The translations under genes were made by a program, and so were the position numbers. Shown here one piece after another: positions 50,775-59,840 of a stretch of DNA of 64,000 nt (positions within the stretch are counted from its first letter, which is position 1; each line of letters begins with the position of its first letter). Source of the stretch: an uncultured Prevotellaceae bacterium (GTDB lineage: Bacteria > Bacteroidota > Bacteroidia > Bacteroidales > Bacteroidaceae); contig ONDA01000009.1 of the NCBI GenBank assembly GCA_900316475.1, positions 1 through 64,000 of the forward strand, given 5' to 3'. Below the pieces are notes generated by a model, which saw only the letters and a list, made by a program, of their open reading frames with translations, ran no database searches and was not told the DNA's origin.

Positions 50775-51652
50775 TAAATTTTATACAGTTCCTGGGCACG
50801 CATCCTCAGGAAACGGTTCACCGAGATATACGAACACAGCGACGTGATAACCAGTCCGAAGAGCAGGACGGCAATGCCCGTAACGGCCAGCACCTGCCAC
50901 GTGATGATAGAGGTCAGGTTGGGCTCATATTGGTAGAGGCTCCACACCCCTGCGCCCAGGACGATGCAGGCCAGCAGCGCAGCCACGAACCCGACAGTCA
51001 GCCCCGTGTACATAAACGGGCGGCGGATAAAGCCCCAGGAGGCGCCCACCAGTTTCATCGTGTGTATCAGGAAGCGCTGCGAATAGACACGCAGGCGCAC
51101 CGTATTGTTCACCAGAGAGTAGCTGATGAACGTCAGCAGCAGGGCCAGCACCAACAGCACAAGACTCACCTTCTGCAGGTTCTTGTTCACTTTGTCCATC
51201 AGGTCTTCCTGATAGGCCACATCGCTCACCTTCGGGTTCTTCCTCAGCTCGGCAGCTATCCAGGCCAGGGAGTCGCGGTTGGCATAGTCAGAGTTCAGCT
51301 GCAGTTCCAGCGTTGCCACGAAGGGGTTCATTCCCAAGAACTCCGAGGGGTCGCTGCCCATGGCTTCCGTCTGGTCCTTCAGCGCCTGCTCCTTGCTCAC
51401 ATAGTCGATGTTGTGGGCGTAGGGCCGGTGGTAGAGCTCACGACATAGCCGGTGGGCATCGTTCGTGCTCACCGTATCACCCAGCATGACGGTCACCGTC
51501 AAGTGCTCTTTCACATAGTTGGACAGGTTATGAGCCGTGAGTACCGAGAATACCACAAGCCCCAGCAATATCAGCACCATCGTCGTGCTGATACACAATG
51601 TAACAACCTGCAAGCCGTTACGGCGACGGGTCGTTCTTTTCTTCTTACTCAT
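50774..51652 (-). CDS. ftsX: Cell-division protein FtsX-like permease
   Basis: 292 residues with four predicted helices and the FtsX layout: cytoplasmic basic start (MSKKKRTTRRRNG), helix 1 (VTLCISTTMVLILLGLVVFS), periplasmic domain (VTVMLGDTVSTNDAHRLC, VSDVAYQEDLMDKVN), then helices 2-4 with MKLVGASWGFIRRPFMYTG. With FtsE it would activate cell-wall amidases at the septum. FtsE is not in this window. It heads the run ftsX-DUF3098-uppP-truB-queA-folK. Confidence 0.9.
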   Translation of the reverse strand: MSKKKRTTRRRNGLQVVTLCISTTMVLILLGLVVFSVLTAHNLSNYVKEHLTVTVMLGDTVSTNDAHRLCRELYHRPYAHNIDYVSKEQALKDQTEAMGSDPSEFLGMNPFVATLELQLNSDYANRDSLAWIAAELRKNPKVSDVAYQEDLMDKVNKNLQKVSLVLLVLALLLTFISYSLVNNTVRLRVYSQRFLIHTMKLVGASWGFIRRPFMYTGLTVGFVAALLACIVLGAGVWSLYQYEPNLTSIITWQVLAVTGIAVLLFGLVITSLCSYISVNRFLRMRAQELYKI

Positions 51653-51686
51653 CTATACTTTACGTACGTAAAATTCAAATTCGCGT

Positions 51687-51695
51687 GCAAAGATA
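51687..51695 (-). promoter_or_regulatory. -7 box of the ftsX operon
   Basis: TATCTTTGC on the minus strand, 35 bases before the ftsX ATG. Confidence 0.6.
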
Positions 51696-51728
51696 CACAA
51701 TAATTTGGTAAAACCCAAAACTTTTTTG

Positions 51729-51736
51729 TAATTTTG
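51729..51736 (+). promoter_or_regulatory. -7 box of the radical SAM gene
   Basis: TAATTTTG on the plus strand, only 8 bases before the ATG at 51745, implying a very short or absent leader. Confidence 0.5.
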
Positions 51737-51744
51737 CAGCCGCT

Positions 51745-52509
51745 ATGAGTACGATTATCTATCCCTCGCCCATCTTCGGCCCCGTACAGAGCCGCCGACT
51801 GGGCATTTCGTTAGGCATCAACCTGCTGCCGCGCGACGGTAAAGTGTGTTCCTTTGACTGCATCTATTGCGAGTGCGGCTTCAACGAGGACCACCGCCCC
51901 ACCCTGCCGCTGCCTTCCCGCGAGGAGGTGGCCACGGCACTGGAACGCAAACTGCAGCAGATGGCGGAGGACGGTCAGATGCCTGACGTGCTGACCTTTG
52001 CCGGCAACGGCGAGCCGACGTGTCACCCGCATTTTGCAGAGATCATCGACGACACCATCCGTCTGCGCGACCGCTATTGTCCGCAGGCCAAGGTGTCGGT
52101 ACTGTCGAACTCGACGATGATTCACCGCCAGAGCGTCCACGACGCCCTGATGCGTGTCGACAACAACATCCTGAAACTCGACACCGTCGATGCCGACTTC
52201 ATCAACAAGGTAGACCATCCCAACAGCACGTACGACGTAGAGGCCATCATCGGGCGGATGAAGGCGTTCAACGGGCACGTCATCATCCAGACAATGTTCC
52301 TCAAGGGTCCCGGCATCGACAACACCACCGACGACTACGTCGCTCCCTGGCTCGACGCGGTCAAGGACATTGCCCCCGAGCAGGTGATGATCTACACCAT
52401 CGACCGCGAGACACCCGACCTGTCGCTGCAGAAAGCAAGTCGCGAGGAGTTGGATGCCATTCGCGACCGCGTCATTGCAGCCGGCATACCCTGCACGGCC
52501 TCGTATTAA
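51745..52509 (+). CDS. Radical SAM protein
   Basis: 254 residues. The iron-sulfur motif CSFDCIYCEC (CxxxCxxC) follows an N-terminal IFGPVQSRRLGISLGINLLP that is typical of a conserved, uncharacterised radical SAM family. FAGNGEPTCHPHFAEIIDD is the SAM-binding GEP-type motif; LSNSTMIHRQSVHDALM and VIIQTMFLKGP follow. The reaction is unknown to me. It is monocistronic with a terminator at 52514-52537. Confidence 0.88.
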   Translation: MSTIIYPSPIFGPVQSRRLGISLGINLLPRDGKVCSFDCIYCECGFNEDHRPTLPLPSREEVATALERKLQQMAEDGQMPDVLTFAGNGEPTCHPHFAEIIDDTIRLRDRYCPQAKVSVLSNSTMIHRQSVHDALMRVDNNILKLDTVDADFINKVDHPNSTYDVEAIIGRMKAFNGHVIIQTMFLKGPGIDNTTDDYVAPWLDAVKDIAPEQVMIYTIDRETPDLSLQKASREELDAIRDRVIAAGIPCTASY

Positions 52510-52513
52510 CAAC

Positions 52514-52537
52514 AATCCCCACCAATTGGCGGGGATT
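52514..52537 (+). terminator. Terminator of the radical SAM gene
   Basis: Stem AATCCCCACC / GGCGGGGATT with AATT loop, followed by ATTCTTTT. Confidence 0.75.
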
Positions 52538-52546
52538 ATTCTTTTA

Positions 52547-52765
52547 TACGAGTTTCGCAAGTTTTTTTTACCACGAATTACACGAATTACACGAATTTTA
52601 GCTGCGCATTGTTTTTTTATTTTTTCGAATTTCACAAATGAAAATCGCAAGCGATTTTCTTCGGCGCCAGCCAATTACTGCGAGCACTCGTGAGTCTTCG
52701 ACAAGTTTCGTGAAATTCGTTTCATAATTCTATGCATAGAAAATTCGTTAAATTCGTGGTCGTTA
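52547..52765. repeat. Gene-less palindromic element with CACGAATTA arms
   Basis: The left arm (52571-52598) is CCACGAATTACACGAATTAC with a third ACGAATT. The right arm (52711-52759) has the complements: GTGAAATTCGTTTC and AAATTCGTTAAATTCGTGG. The centre of ~110 bases holds no ORF but a perfect small palindrome GAAAATCGCAAGCGATTTTC (20 bases, near 52638-52657). Short direct-repeat arms in inverted arrangement parallel those of the GxxExxY cassette. Confidence 0.8.
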
Positions 52766-52775
52766 TAAAACTTGA

Positions 52776-53552
52776 TTATTTACCCATGATACCTCGTTTC
52801 GTGTTCTCCAGGAACTTAACGATGTTCTGGATTTCCGGACTGTCGGGCACCTGCTCCTTAATCTGGAGGATGACGTCGTAGACGCTCGTCTTTCCGTTGA
52901 ACAGCAGACGGTAGGCGTTGGCAATATGCTTCTGCACCTTCTTGTCAATACCGGCATTGTCGAGCATCGTAGTGTTCGGACCGCCATACACCATCGGCGA
53001 ACCACCTGCGATGATATACGGTGGCACGTCGTGCGAGAAAGCCGTACCGGCCTGAATCAGCGAGAGGTCGCCGGCACGGGTATTGGCGTTCTGGATGGCT
53101 CCCGACGAGAAGATGACGCCGTTGCCGATTTCGCAGTCGCCGGCAATCTTCGCGCCATAGCCTAAGACGCAGTTGTTGCCGATGACGGTGTCGTGGCTGA
53201 CGTGTGCGCCCTCCAGCAGGAAGTTGTTGTTGCCGATACGGGTGACGCCGTCGCGATGGGTGCCGCGGTTGATGACCACATTCTCACGGATGACGTTGTT
53301 GTCGCCGATTTCCACACACGACTTCTCACCACGGAAGTTGAAGTCCTGGGGCAGGGCGGCAATGACGCTGCCCTGATGGATTTTGTTACCCTTCCCGATG
53401 CGGGCACCGTCGCAGATGCTGACGAAGGGGAAGATGATGCAGTTGTCGCCTATGACCACGTCGTCCTCGATATACACGAAGGGGAATATCTTACAGTTAT
53501 TGCCGATTTTTGCCTTGGGCGAGATATCGGCCTTGGGGGATATTTCTGACAT
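52776..53552 (-). CDS. LpxA-like acyltransferase (left-handed beta-helix), divergent paralogue
   Basis: 258 residues of hexapeptide repeats (ADISPKAKIGNNCKIFPFVY, VVIGDNCIIFPFVSICDGA) with LpxA-specific PQDFNFRGE, NVVINRGTHRDGVTRIGNNN, HVSHDTVIGNNCVLGYG (catalytic His) and the C-terminal helical domain ending TRGIM-like. The usual VHQF-containing repeat of LpxA is replaced by AIQNANTRAGDLSLIQAG. It may be the lipid A UDP-GlcNAc acyltransferase or, more likely, a paralogue with another acceptor or acyl preference. It is last in the efflux-gene run, 38 bases after tolC. Confidence 0.8.
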   Translation of the reverse strand: MSEISPKADISPKAKIGNNCKIFPFVYIEDDVVIGDNCIIFPFVSICDGARIGKGNKIHQGSVIAALPQDFNFRGEKSCVEIGDNNVIRENVVINRGTHRDGVTRIGNNNFLLEGAHVSHDTVIGNNCVLGYGAKIAGDCEIGNGVIFSSGAIQNANTRAGDLSLIQAGTAFSHDVPPYIIAGGSPMVYGGPNTTMLDNAGIDKKVQKHIANAYRLLFNGKTSVYDVILQIKEQVPDSPEIQNIVKFLENTKRGIMGK

Positions 53553-53589
53553 AAATTTAATGTTTAGAATTCAGTATTCAGAGTCACTC

Positions 53590-55023
53590 TCACTTCGCTC
53601 CGCCGCCGAGTGCCTGATACAGGTTGACTACCGCCTGCATCTTGTTGAACTGGTCGGTGACTTCGCTAATCTCAGCATTGAGCAGGTTCGACTGTGCAGA
53701 GATCACCTCCAGATAGGTGGTGTTCGACGACGACTCCATCAGCTTCTTCGTGTCCTCCACATTCTGGCGGAGCACGGCGACGCGCTTGCTGTCGAGGGCG
53801 CCCTTCTCTGCCGACGAGTTGTAGGTGACGAGGGCGTTCGACACCTCGTTGCCTGCCTTCAGCACGGCGTTCTGCCAGGTGTTGTAGGCCTGCTCATACT
53901 TCAACTTGGCCACCTTCAGTCCGGCGACGATCTGTCCGTGCTGGAAGATAGGCTGCACGAGCGAGCCTACTGCCGACCACAGCATCTTGCCGGGGTTGAC
54001 GAGGCCGTTGTTGTTGGTGAAGGCGCCCGTTCCCGTGATGGTGATGCTGGGATAGAAGCGCGAACGGGCCTGCTGCACGTCGTAGAAGCACTGGGCCAGC
54101 GACATCTCGGCAGCATGGACGTCGGCGCGGTTGTTCAGCAGGTTGATGCTCACGCCAGTAGCAAACTGCGAGGGCAGCGACTGGTCGGCGAGCTTGCCGC
54201 GGGCTATGCTGTGGGCGGGTTCGGCCAGCAGCAGTGTCAGCGCGTTCTCACACTCACGTATCTGGCGCTGCAGGTCCACCTTCTGTGCCTGGACGGAGTA
54301 GTAGGCAGCCTCAGCACTCTGCACGGCCGTCGAGCGGTAGCCCACGCGGTTCTCGTGCATGAATTTCATCTTCTCCCACGTCTCCTTGGTCAGCTGTTCC
54401 ATATCGGTGACAATCTCCACCTGGCGGTCGAGCATCAGCAGTGTGTAGTAGAGGTTGGCAATGCCGGCGACAATGCCGCACTGGGCGGCTACCTGATAGT
54501 CCTTGACGGCCATCAGCTGCATCTGGGCCGACCGCTTGGCGTTCAGCAGGTTGCCGAAGAGGTCGACGGTCCACGAGGCAGAGACGGGAATCTGGTACGT
54601 CTTTGTCGTCACCGAGGGGTCTGTCTGCAAGGTGGAGATCGTTCCCTGGGGCGTCAGGGCGACAGAGGGCAGGAAGGCCAGACGGGCTATCTTCAGGGCC
54701 TCGTTCACCATCTGCACGTTCAGTGCCGCATTCAGCAGGTCGGGGTTGTTGGCAAGTCCCTTCTCGATGAGGGCCTGCAGCTGGGGGTCGGTGAACAGCT
54801 GGCGCCAGGGCAGGTTGCCGAACGACTCATCGCCGTCAGCCTGCAGGGCAGCGTTCTGGGCCACAGGGTCGCGGACAATGCCGTCGGCCACGACGTCAGG
54901 ACGGTCGTACTTGTTGTAGAGCCCGCAACTGGTGAGCAGCAGACACGACAGCAGGAGACCCACCCCCATGCCCCTCCCTGTATGGAGGGGAGTAGATACT
55001 CTGTTTATTGATATTTTACTCAT
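53590..55023 (-). CDS. TolC-like outer-membrane efflux lipoprotein (NodT family)
   Basis: Outer-membrane channel of the RND efflux system. 477 residues, lipobox LLTSC within LLLSCLLLTSCGLYNKYDRP. NodT family features: WRQLFTDPQLQALIEKGLAN, NPDLLNAALNVQMVNEAL, RSRFYPSITITGTGAFTNNN, and a second alpha-hairpin half, LDSKRVAVLRQNVEDTKKLM. The leader is unusually long: MSKISINRVSTPLHTGRGMG precedes the hydrophobic part, and the STPLHTGRGMG piece is coded by a GC palindrome (54971-54990). Alternative start: the Met of GMGVGLLLSC. Confidence 0.9.
   Translation of the reverse strand: MSKISINRVSTPLHTGRGMGVGLLLSCLLLTSCGLYNKYDRPDVVADGIVRDPVAQNAALQADGDESFGNLPWRQLFTDPQLQALIEKGLANNPDLLNAALNVQMVNEALKIARLAFLPSVALTPQGTISTLQTDPSVTTKTYQIPVSASWTVDLFGNLLNAKRSAQMQLMAVKDYQVAAQCGIVAGIANLYYTLLMLDRQVEIVTDMEQLTKETWEKMKFMHENRVGYRSTAVQSAEAAYYSVQAQKVDLQRQIRECENALTLLLAEPAHSIARGKLADQSLPSQFATGVSINLLNNRADVHAAEMSLAQCFYDVQQARSRFYPSITITGTGAFTNNNGLVNPGKMLWSAVGSLVQPIFQHGQIVAGLKVAKLKYEQAYNTWQNAVLKAGNEVSNALVTYNSSAEKGALDSKRVAVLRQNVEDTKKLMESSSNTTYLEVISAQSNLLNAEISEVTDQFNKMQAVVNLYQALGGGAK
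54971..54990. repeat. GC palindrome in the signal-peptide codons of the TolC gene
   Basis: CCCCTCC, loop CTGTAT, GGAGGGG; flanked by CACCCCCATG and AGTAGATAC, the latter also seen beside the YfhO insert. Same family as the fkp insert. Confidence 0.75.
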
Positions 55024-55059
55024 ATTTTTATGTCCTATTAATTGTCCTTACATGCCGTT

Positions 55060-55082
55060 CCCCCTCACTGACAGGGAGGGGG
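55060..55082. repeat. GC palindrome just after the RND pump gene
   Basis: CCCCCTC (55060-55066), 9-base loop, GAGGGGG (55076-55082), then CTGGGGCGGGTCTC up to the RND stop codon at 55097. Same family as the fkp insert. Confidence 0.75.
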
Positions 55083-55096
55083 CTGGGGCGGGTCTC

Positions 55097-58000
55097 TTAC
55101 TTCTCCAGTTCATAGTCCACGGGCTTGGCATGGGCGTACTGAGCCAGTTCGGCGGCCACATCCTCGTTCTCTTCTTTCTCAAACTTCAGCGGACGCAGCT
55201 TCTCCTGCAGACTCTGGAAGATGACGAACAGCGTCGGCACGACGAAGAGCTGGCAGAGGGTACCGATGAGCATACCGCCGACGGCGGCAGCACCTAAGGT
55301 CTGGTTACCGTTCTTGCCTACACCCGAGGCGAACATCATCGGCAGCAGACCGATGACCATGGCCAGCGACGTCATGAGGATAGGACGCAGACGAGCTGCC
55401 GAACCGAGGACGGCCGACCACGAGATGGCCATACCGAGCTGGCGGCGCTCCAGGGCGAACTGCACTATCAGGATGGCGTTCTTTGCCAACAGACCGATCA
55501 GCATGATGAGCGAGATCTGCATATAGATGTCGTTGGAGTGACCGAAGAGCATCGTGAACAGGAAGCAGCCGGCCAGACCGAAGGGTACCGAGAGCACCAC
55601 CGACAGCGGCAGGAGGTAGGACTCATACTGTGCCGAGAGGATGAGGTAGATGAAGATGAAGCAGAGCACGAAGATGACGGCCGTGGTGTTCGACGCCTTG
55701 GCCTCCTCACGCGTCAGACCCGAATACTCGTAGGTATAGCCTGTGGGCAGCACGTCGGCAGCCACCTCCTGGGCGGCCTTGATGGCCTCACCGGTAGAAT
55801 AGCCGGCAGCCACCGTTGCCGTCACGTTGATAGAGGTGAACAGGTTGAAGCGGTTGATGTTCGACGGACCGTAGACGCGCTCCAGACGGCAGAACTCCTT
55901 GGCAGGCGACATGCCGCCGGGGGTACGCACATAGACGCTGTTGAGCGACTCGGGCGTCATACGTGTCTCGGGCGAACCTTGTATCATGACGCGGTAGAGC
56001 TTACCGTAGGCGTTGAAGTTCGAGGCGTAGAGACCGCCGTAGTAGCCCTGCAGCGTGGTGAGCACCGTACTGGGCGAGATGCCGGCCTGCTTACACTTGG
56101 CCACATCGACGTGCAGCATATACTGCGGGTAGTTGGGGTTATACGAGGTCTGTGCCGTCTGGAACTCAGGCCGCTTGTTGAGTTCGGCCAGGTAGTCCTT
56201 GACGACGCCGAAGAACTTGTCAAGCGAACCGCCGGTACGGTCCTGCATCACGATGGACACACCGGAGTTGGCCGAGAAACCGGGAATCATAGGCGGTGCG
56301 AAGGCCAGAATCTGGGCATCCTTGATATGGGCCGTCTTGATATAGATCTGGGCCAACACGCCATTCGACTCGTAGGGATTGAGGAAGAAGCGGTAGATGC
56401 CATCGCCCTGCCACAGACCGCTGAGTTTCCAGAAGAATCCCTTCTGACGCTCGGCAAACGGCTTCAGCTTGATGATGAACGTAGCCTGGTCGGAACCGGC
56501 ACCGGCAATGAAGTTGTAACCCTGAATCTGCTCACGGCTCTGGATGGCCGGGTCGGCAGCCAGGATGCTGTCCACCTGACTGATGACGCGCTTGGTGCGC
56601 TCCACCGACGTGGCCGGCGGCATGGAGATGGTACAGAAGACGGTGCCGGTATCCTCGTCGGGCACCAGGCCCGTCTTGGCGGTAGCCATCGTCATCACCA
56701 GCACAACGATGCCGATGATGACGGCAAGACCGATGGCCAGCGGCTTCTTCACCAGTTTCTCCACTATACCTTTATATTTATTAGTGGTCGTATTGAAGGC
56801 GGTGTTGAACGAGGCATGGAAGCGGTCTATCACCGACATCTTCTTAGCGTGTCCGTCCTTGTCGTGGGGTTTCAGGAAGATGGCACACAGGGCGGGCGAC
56901 AGCGTCAGGGCGTTCAGCGCCGAGATGAAGATGCTGACAGCCATCGTCACACCAAACTCACGGTAGAACGAGCCGGAGGTGCCGCCGATGAACGACACGG
57001 GGATGAACACCGAGGCCATCACCAGCGTGATAGAGATGATAGCACCCGAAATCTCATTCATGGCATCGATAGAGGCCGTCAGCGTTGACTTGTAGCCCTG
57101 GTCGAGCTTGGCGTGTACGGCCTCTACCACCACGATAGCGTCGTCCACCACAATGGCGATGGCCAGCAGCAGCGCCGACAGCGTCAGCAGGTTGATGGAG
57201 AAGCCGAAGACGCTCAGGAAGAAGAACGTACCCACCAGCGACACCGGCACGGCAATCAGCGGGATGAGCGTCGAGCGCCAGTCCTGCAGGAAGATGTAAA
57301 TCACGATGAACACCAGTATCAGCGTGAACAGCAGCGTGAACACCACCTCCTCGATAGAGGCGTAGAGGAACTCCGTGACGTCGTAGTTTATCTTGTAGAA
57401 CATACCCGGGGGCATCAGCTTCTGCTGGGCTTCCAGCTCGGCCTTCACCTGCTTGGCTATCTCGTTGGCGTTGGAGCCGGCAATCTGCTGCACCATACCC
57501 ATGACCGACGGGATGTTGTTGTTCTTCATCGACACGGAGTATTGCTGACCGCCAAGTTCTATGCGGGCCACGTCCTTCAGCTTCAGCGTCTGACCGTTGG
57601 CGTCGCTCTTGATGATGATGTTGCCAAACTCCTCGGGACTCTTCAGACGGCCGGTGTAGCGCATGGCGTACTCGTACTGCACGTCGCTCTCCTGTCCGAA
57701 CGAGCCCGGCGCAGCCTCGATGTTCTGTTCGGCCAGCACACCGCTAATGTCCGAAGGCATCAGGTTGTACTGCTTCATCACGTCGGGCTTCAGCCAGATA
57801 CGCATCGAGTAGGTCTTCAGACCCGGCGACTGCACGTCACCAACACCCTGAATACGCTTGATGGCCGGGATGATGTTGATGTTGTTGTAGTTCGTCAGGA
57901 ACTCGTCGTCGTAGCGACCGTCAGAGGTCAGCGTGAACATCAGCACCTGCGACGTCTGGCGCTTCGTCACCGTCACACCGATGCGCGTCACCTCGGCAGG

Positions 58001-58354
58001 CAGCAGGGCCTGGGCCTGCGACACGCGGTTCTGCACGTTGACGGCACACATATCGGGGTTCATGCCCTGGCGGAACAGCACCGAGAGCTGCGCCGAACCG
58101 GTCGAGGCGGTCGACGTGATGTAGTCCATGCCTTCCACACCGTTGATGCTTTCTTCCAGCGGCGTGATGACGGAGTTCTTCACCGTCTCGGCGTCAGCAC
58201 CCGGGTAACTGGTCCATACGGCAACGGTAGGAGGTGCTATATTGGGGTACTGCTCGATAGGCAGCGACACCAGCCCGATGAAGCCCAGCAGGACTATCAG
58301 GATGGAGATCACCGTCGAGAGCACCGGTCGTTTGATAAAGGTTGTAAAAGTCAT
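55097..58354 (-). CDS. RND efflux pump inner-membrane transporter (HAE1/AcrB family)
   Basis: 1085 residues, 12 helices with two large periplasmic loops. Proton-driven export of hydrophobic compounds. Seen: MTFTTFIKRPVLSTVISILI start, VSLPIEQYPNIAPPTVAVWT, NALTLSPALCAIFLKP, DDAIVVVEAVHAKLDQG with the helix-4 Asp pair (proton relay), and SAQYESYLLPLSVVLSVPFG. Start at 58354; 12 codons of in-frame sequence upstream belong to the 8-bp repeat array. The order adaptor-pump-channel is classical. Confidence 0.95.
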   Translation of the reverse strand: MTFTTFIKRPVLSTVISILIVLLGFIGLVSLPIEQYPNIAPPTVAVWTSYPGADAETVKNSVITPLEESINGVEGMDYITSTASTGSAQLSVLFRQGMNPDMCAVNVQNRVSQAQALLPAEVTRIGVTVTKRQTSQVLMFTLTSDGRYDDEFLTNYNNINIIPAIKRIQGVGDVQSPGLKTYSMRIWLKPDVMKQYNLMPSDISGVLAEQNIEAAPGSFGQESDVQYEYAMRYTGRLKSPEEFGNIIIKSDANGQTLKLKDVARIELGGQQYSVSMKNNNIPSVMGMVQQIAGSNANEIAKQVKAELEAQQKLMPPGMFYKINYDVTEFLYASIEEVVFTLLFTLILVFIVIYIFLQDWRSTLIPLIAVPVSLVGTFFFLSVFGFSINLLTLSALLLAIAIVVDDAIVVVEAVHAKLDQGYKSTLTASIDAMNEISGAIISITLVMASVFIPVSFIGGTSGSFYREFGVTMAVSIFISALNALTLSPALCAIFLKPHDKDGHAKKMSVIDRFHASFNTAFNTTTNKYKGIVEKLVKKPLAIGLAVIIGIVVLVMTMATAKTGLVPDEDTGTVFCTISMPPATSVERTKRVISQVDSILAADPAIQSREQIQGYNFIAGAGSDQATFIIKLKPFAERQKGFFWKLSGLWQGDGIYRFFLNPYESNGVLAQIYIKTAHIKDAQILAFAPPMIPGFSANSGVSIVMQDRTGGSLDKFFGVVKDYLAELNKRPEFQTAQTSYNPNYPQYMLHVDVAKCKQAGISPSTVLTTLQGYYGGLYASNFNAYGKLYRVMIQGSPETRMTPESLNSVYVRTPGGMSPAKEFCRLERVYGPSNINRFNLFTSINVTATVAAGYSTGEAIKAAQEVAADVLPTGYTYEYSGLTREEAKASNTTAVIFVLCFIFIYLILSAQYESYLLPLSVVLSVPFGLAGCFLFTMLFGHSNDIYMQISLIMLIGLLAKNAILIVQFALERRQLGMAISWSAVLGSAARLRPILMTSLAMVIGLLPMMFASGVGKNGNQTLGAAAVGGMLIGTLCQLFVVPTLFVIFQSLQEKLRPLKFEKEENEDVAAELAQYAHAKPVDYELEK

Positions 58355-58362
58355 GTTAATTT

Positions 58363-58466
58363 CCGATTTAACGATTTTCCGATTTAGCAATTATCCGATT
58401 TAACGATTAACCGATTAACCGATTTTCCGATTAACCGATTAACCGATAAGCCGATTCATCGATTTA
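58363..58466. repeat. 8-bp tandem array (CCGATTAA) between adaptor and pump genes
   Basis: Thirteen consecutive 8-base units with strict period, consensus CCGATTAA / CCGATTTA, ending on the stop codon (58464-58466) of the adaptor gene and reaching to 8 bases from the pump ATG. Confidence 0.92.
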
Positions 58467-59630
58467 TTTCTTCATCGCCCCCACAATGTCTCCGGCACTC
58501 ATGGCCTTCACCTGCTCCTTGATCTTCTGGTTATAGCGCTCTTGGGTGATGGGAACGATGACCATGCCGTCGCTCAGCTTCGTGATGCCGTTGGAGACGT
58601 ATTTGTCGCCAACCTTCAGACCCTCGGTCACGACGTAGTTGTTACCGTCGTTCTGCGGAGCCACCTTAATCTCGGTGTACACCACCTTGTTGTCCTTGCC
58701 CAGGGTGTAGACAAACTTCTTGTCCTGCACCTCCGACACGCACGACTGGGGGATGACGATGGCCGAATTGTTGTCGTGGGGAATGACGATGGCACCGGAG
58801 CCGCCGCTCTTCAACAGCTTCTCGGCGTTGGGGAACACGGCAATCAGCTGCACCGTACCCGTAGCCTGGTCGATGACGCCGCTCATCTTCGTCACCTTAC
58901 CCTCGTGGCCGTAGATGGTGCCGTCGGCCAACTTCAGCTGCACGGCAGGCAGCTGCGACAGACCGTCGCCACTCTTCGACATCGCCAGGGCGTCTTTCTC
59001 GGTCATCGAGAAGTAGACTTCCATCGACGAGTTGTTCGACACCGTGGTCAGCACGTTCTGAGCACCCACCAAGGCACCCACCTTGAAGGGCAGCGTGCCC
59101 ACAACGCCGGAGGCAGGACTCTTCACAAAGCAGAAGCTCAGCTGCTCCTTGGCAGAAGCCAGGGCGGCCTGAGCCTGGGCCAGGCCGGCCTTGGCCTGCT
59201 CATACTGGTTCGTGGCAGACTTCAGCTCGAAGTCGCCAATCACCTTGTTCTCAAACAGTTTCTGAGAGTTCTCGTAGCTCAGCTTGGCAGTATTGCAGGC
59301 GGCCTGCGCCGTATTGACAGAGGCCTGGGCCTGACGCACCTGAGCCTGATAGGTGGCGTTGTCAATCTCGAACAGCACCTGTCCGGCACCGACGGTCTGA
59401 CCTTCCTTCACGTTGATGCGGGTAATGAATCCGCCAATCTTCGGACTAATCTGGACGTCCTGCACACCCTTGATAGAGGCAGGATAGGTGGCCTGCGACG
59501 AAGCGCTGCTCGTACCCACCGTTACGACGGGAAACTCATTGTCACCGAACGTCGGGCGACCGCCACCACCGCCGCAAGAAACGAGCAACAGTGCAGAGGC
59601 CGCAAACATTAAAATCTTGCTTTTTTCCAT
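58464..59630 (-). CDS. RND efflux periplasmic adaptor (membrane fusion protein)
   Basis: 388-residue lipoprotein (ALLLVSCGGGGG lipobox). Links pump and channel. Biotinyl-lipoyl halves flank an alpha-hairpin: ISPKIGGFITRINVKEGQTV, then Ala/Gln-rich helices (VRQAQASVNTAQAACNTAKL, ANQYEQAKAGLAQAQAALAS), and the return strand FVKSPASGVVGTLPFKVGAL. Beta-barrel and membrane-proximal domains follow (GKVTKMSGVIDQATGTVQLI). First gene of the efflux run, promoter at 59709-59717. Confidence 0.94.
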   Translation of the reverse strand: MEKSKILMFAASALLLVSCGGGGGRPTFGDNEFPVVTVGTSSASSQATYPASIKGVQDVQISPKIGGFITRINVKEGQTVGAGQVLFEIDNATYQAQVRQAQASVNTAQAACNTAKLSYENSQKLFENKVIGDFELKSATNQYEQAKAGLAQAQAALASAKEQLSFCFVKSPASGVVGTLPFKVGALVGAQNVLTTVSNNSSMEVYFSMTEKDALAMSKSGDGLSQLPAVQLKLADGTIYGHEGKVTKMSGVIDQATGTVQLIAVFPNAEKLLKSGGSGAIVIPHDNNSAIVIPQSCVSEVQDKKFVYTLGKDNKVVYTEIKVAPQNDGNNYVVTEGLKVGDKYVSNGITKLSDGMVIVPITQERYNQKIKEQVKAMSAGDIVGAMKK

Positions 59631-59708
59631 ACTTTATTTTTACACTTAAATTGTTATTGAAGTCTATTGTCGGCGGAAACCCACAACCCTTTGTGTAGTT
59701 TCCGAAGT

Positions 59709-59717
59709 GCAAAGGTA
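59709..59717 (-). promoter_or_regulatory. -7 box of the efflux operon
   Basis: TACCTTTGC on the minus strand, ~79 bases before the adaptor ATG. No repressor gene adjoins it. Confidence 0.55.
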
Positions 59718-59840
59718 CGAAAAAATAGCGTTTCTCAACACCACAGCACGTATATTTTAACAAAGTTTATTGAGCGAACCTCTTTTTGTATGTAACAGAA
59801 TAACCGCCGCCATGTTACATCGAGAAAAATTATCGAAAGT

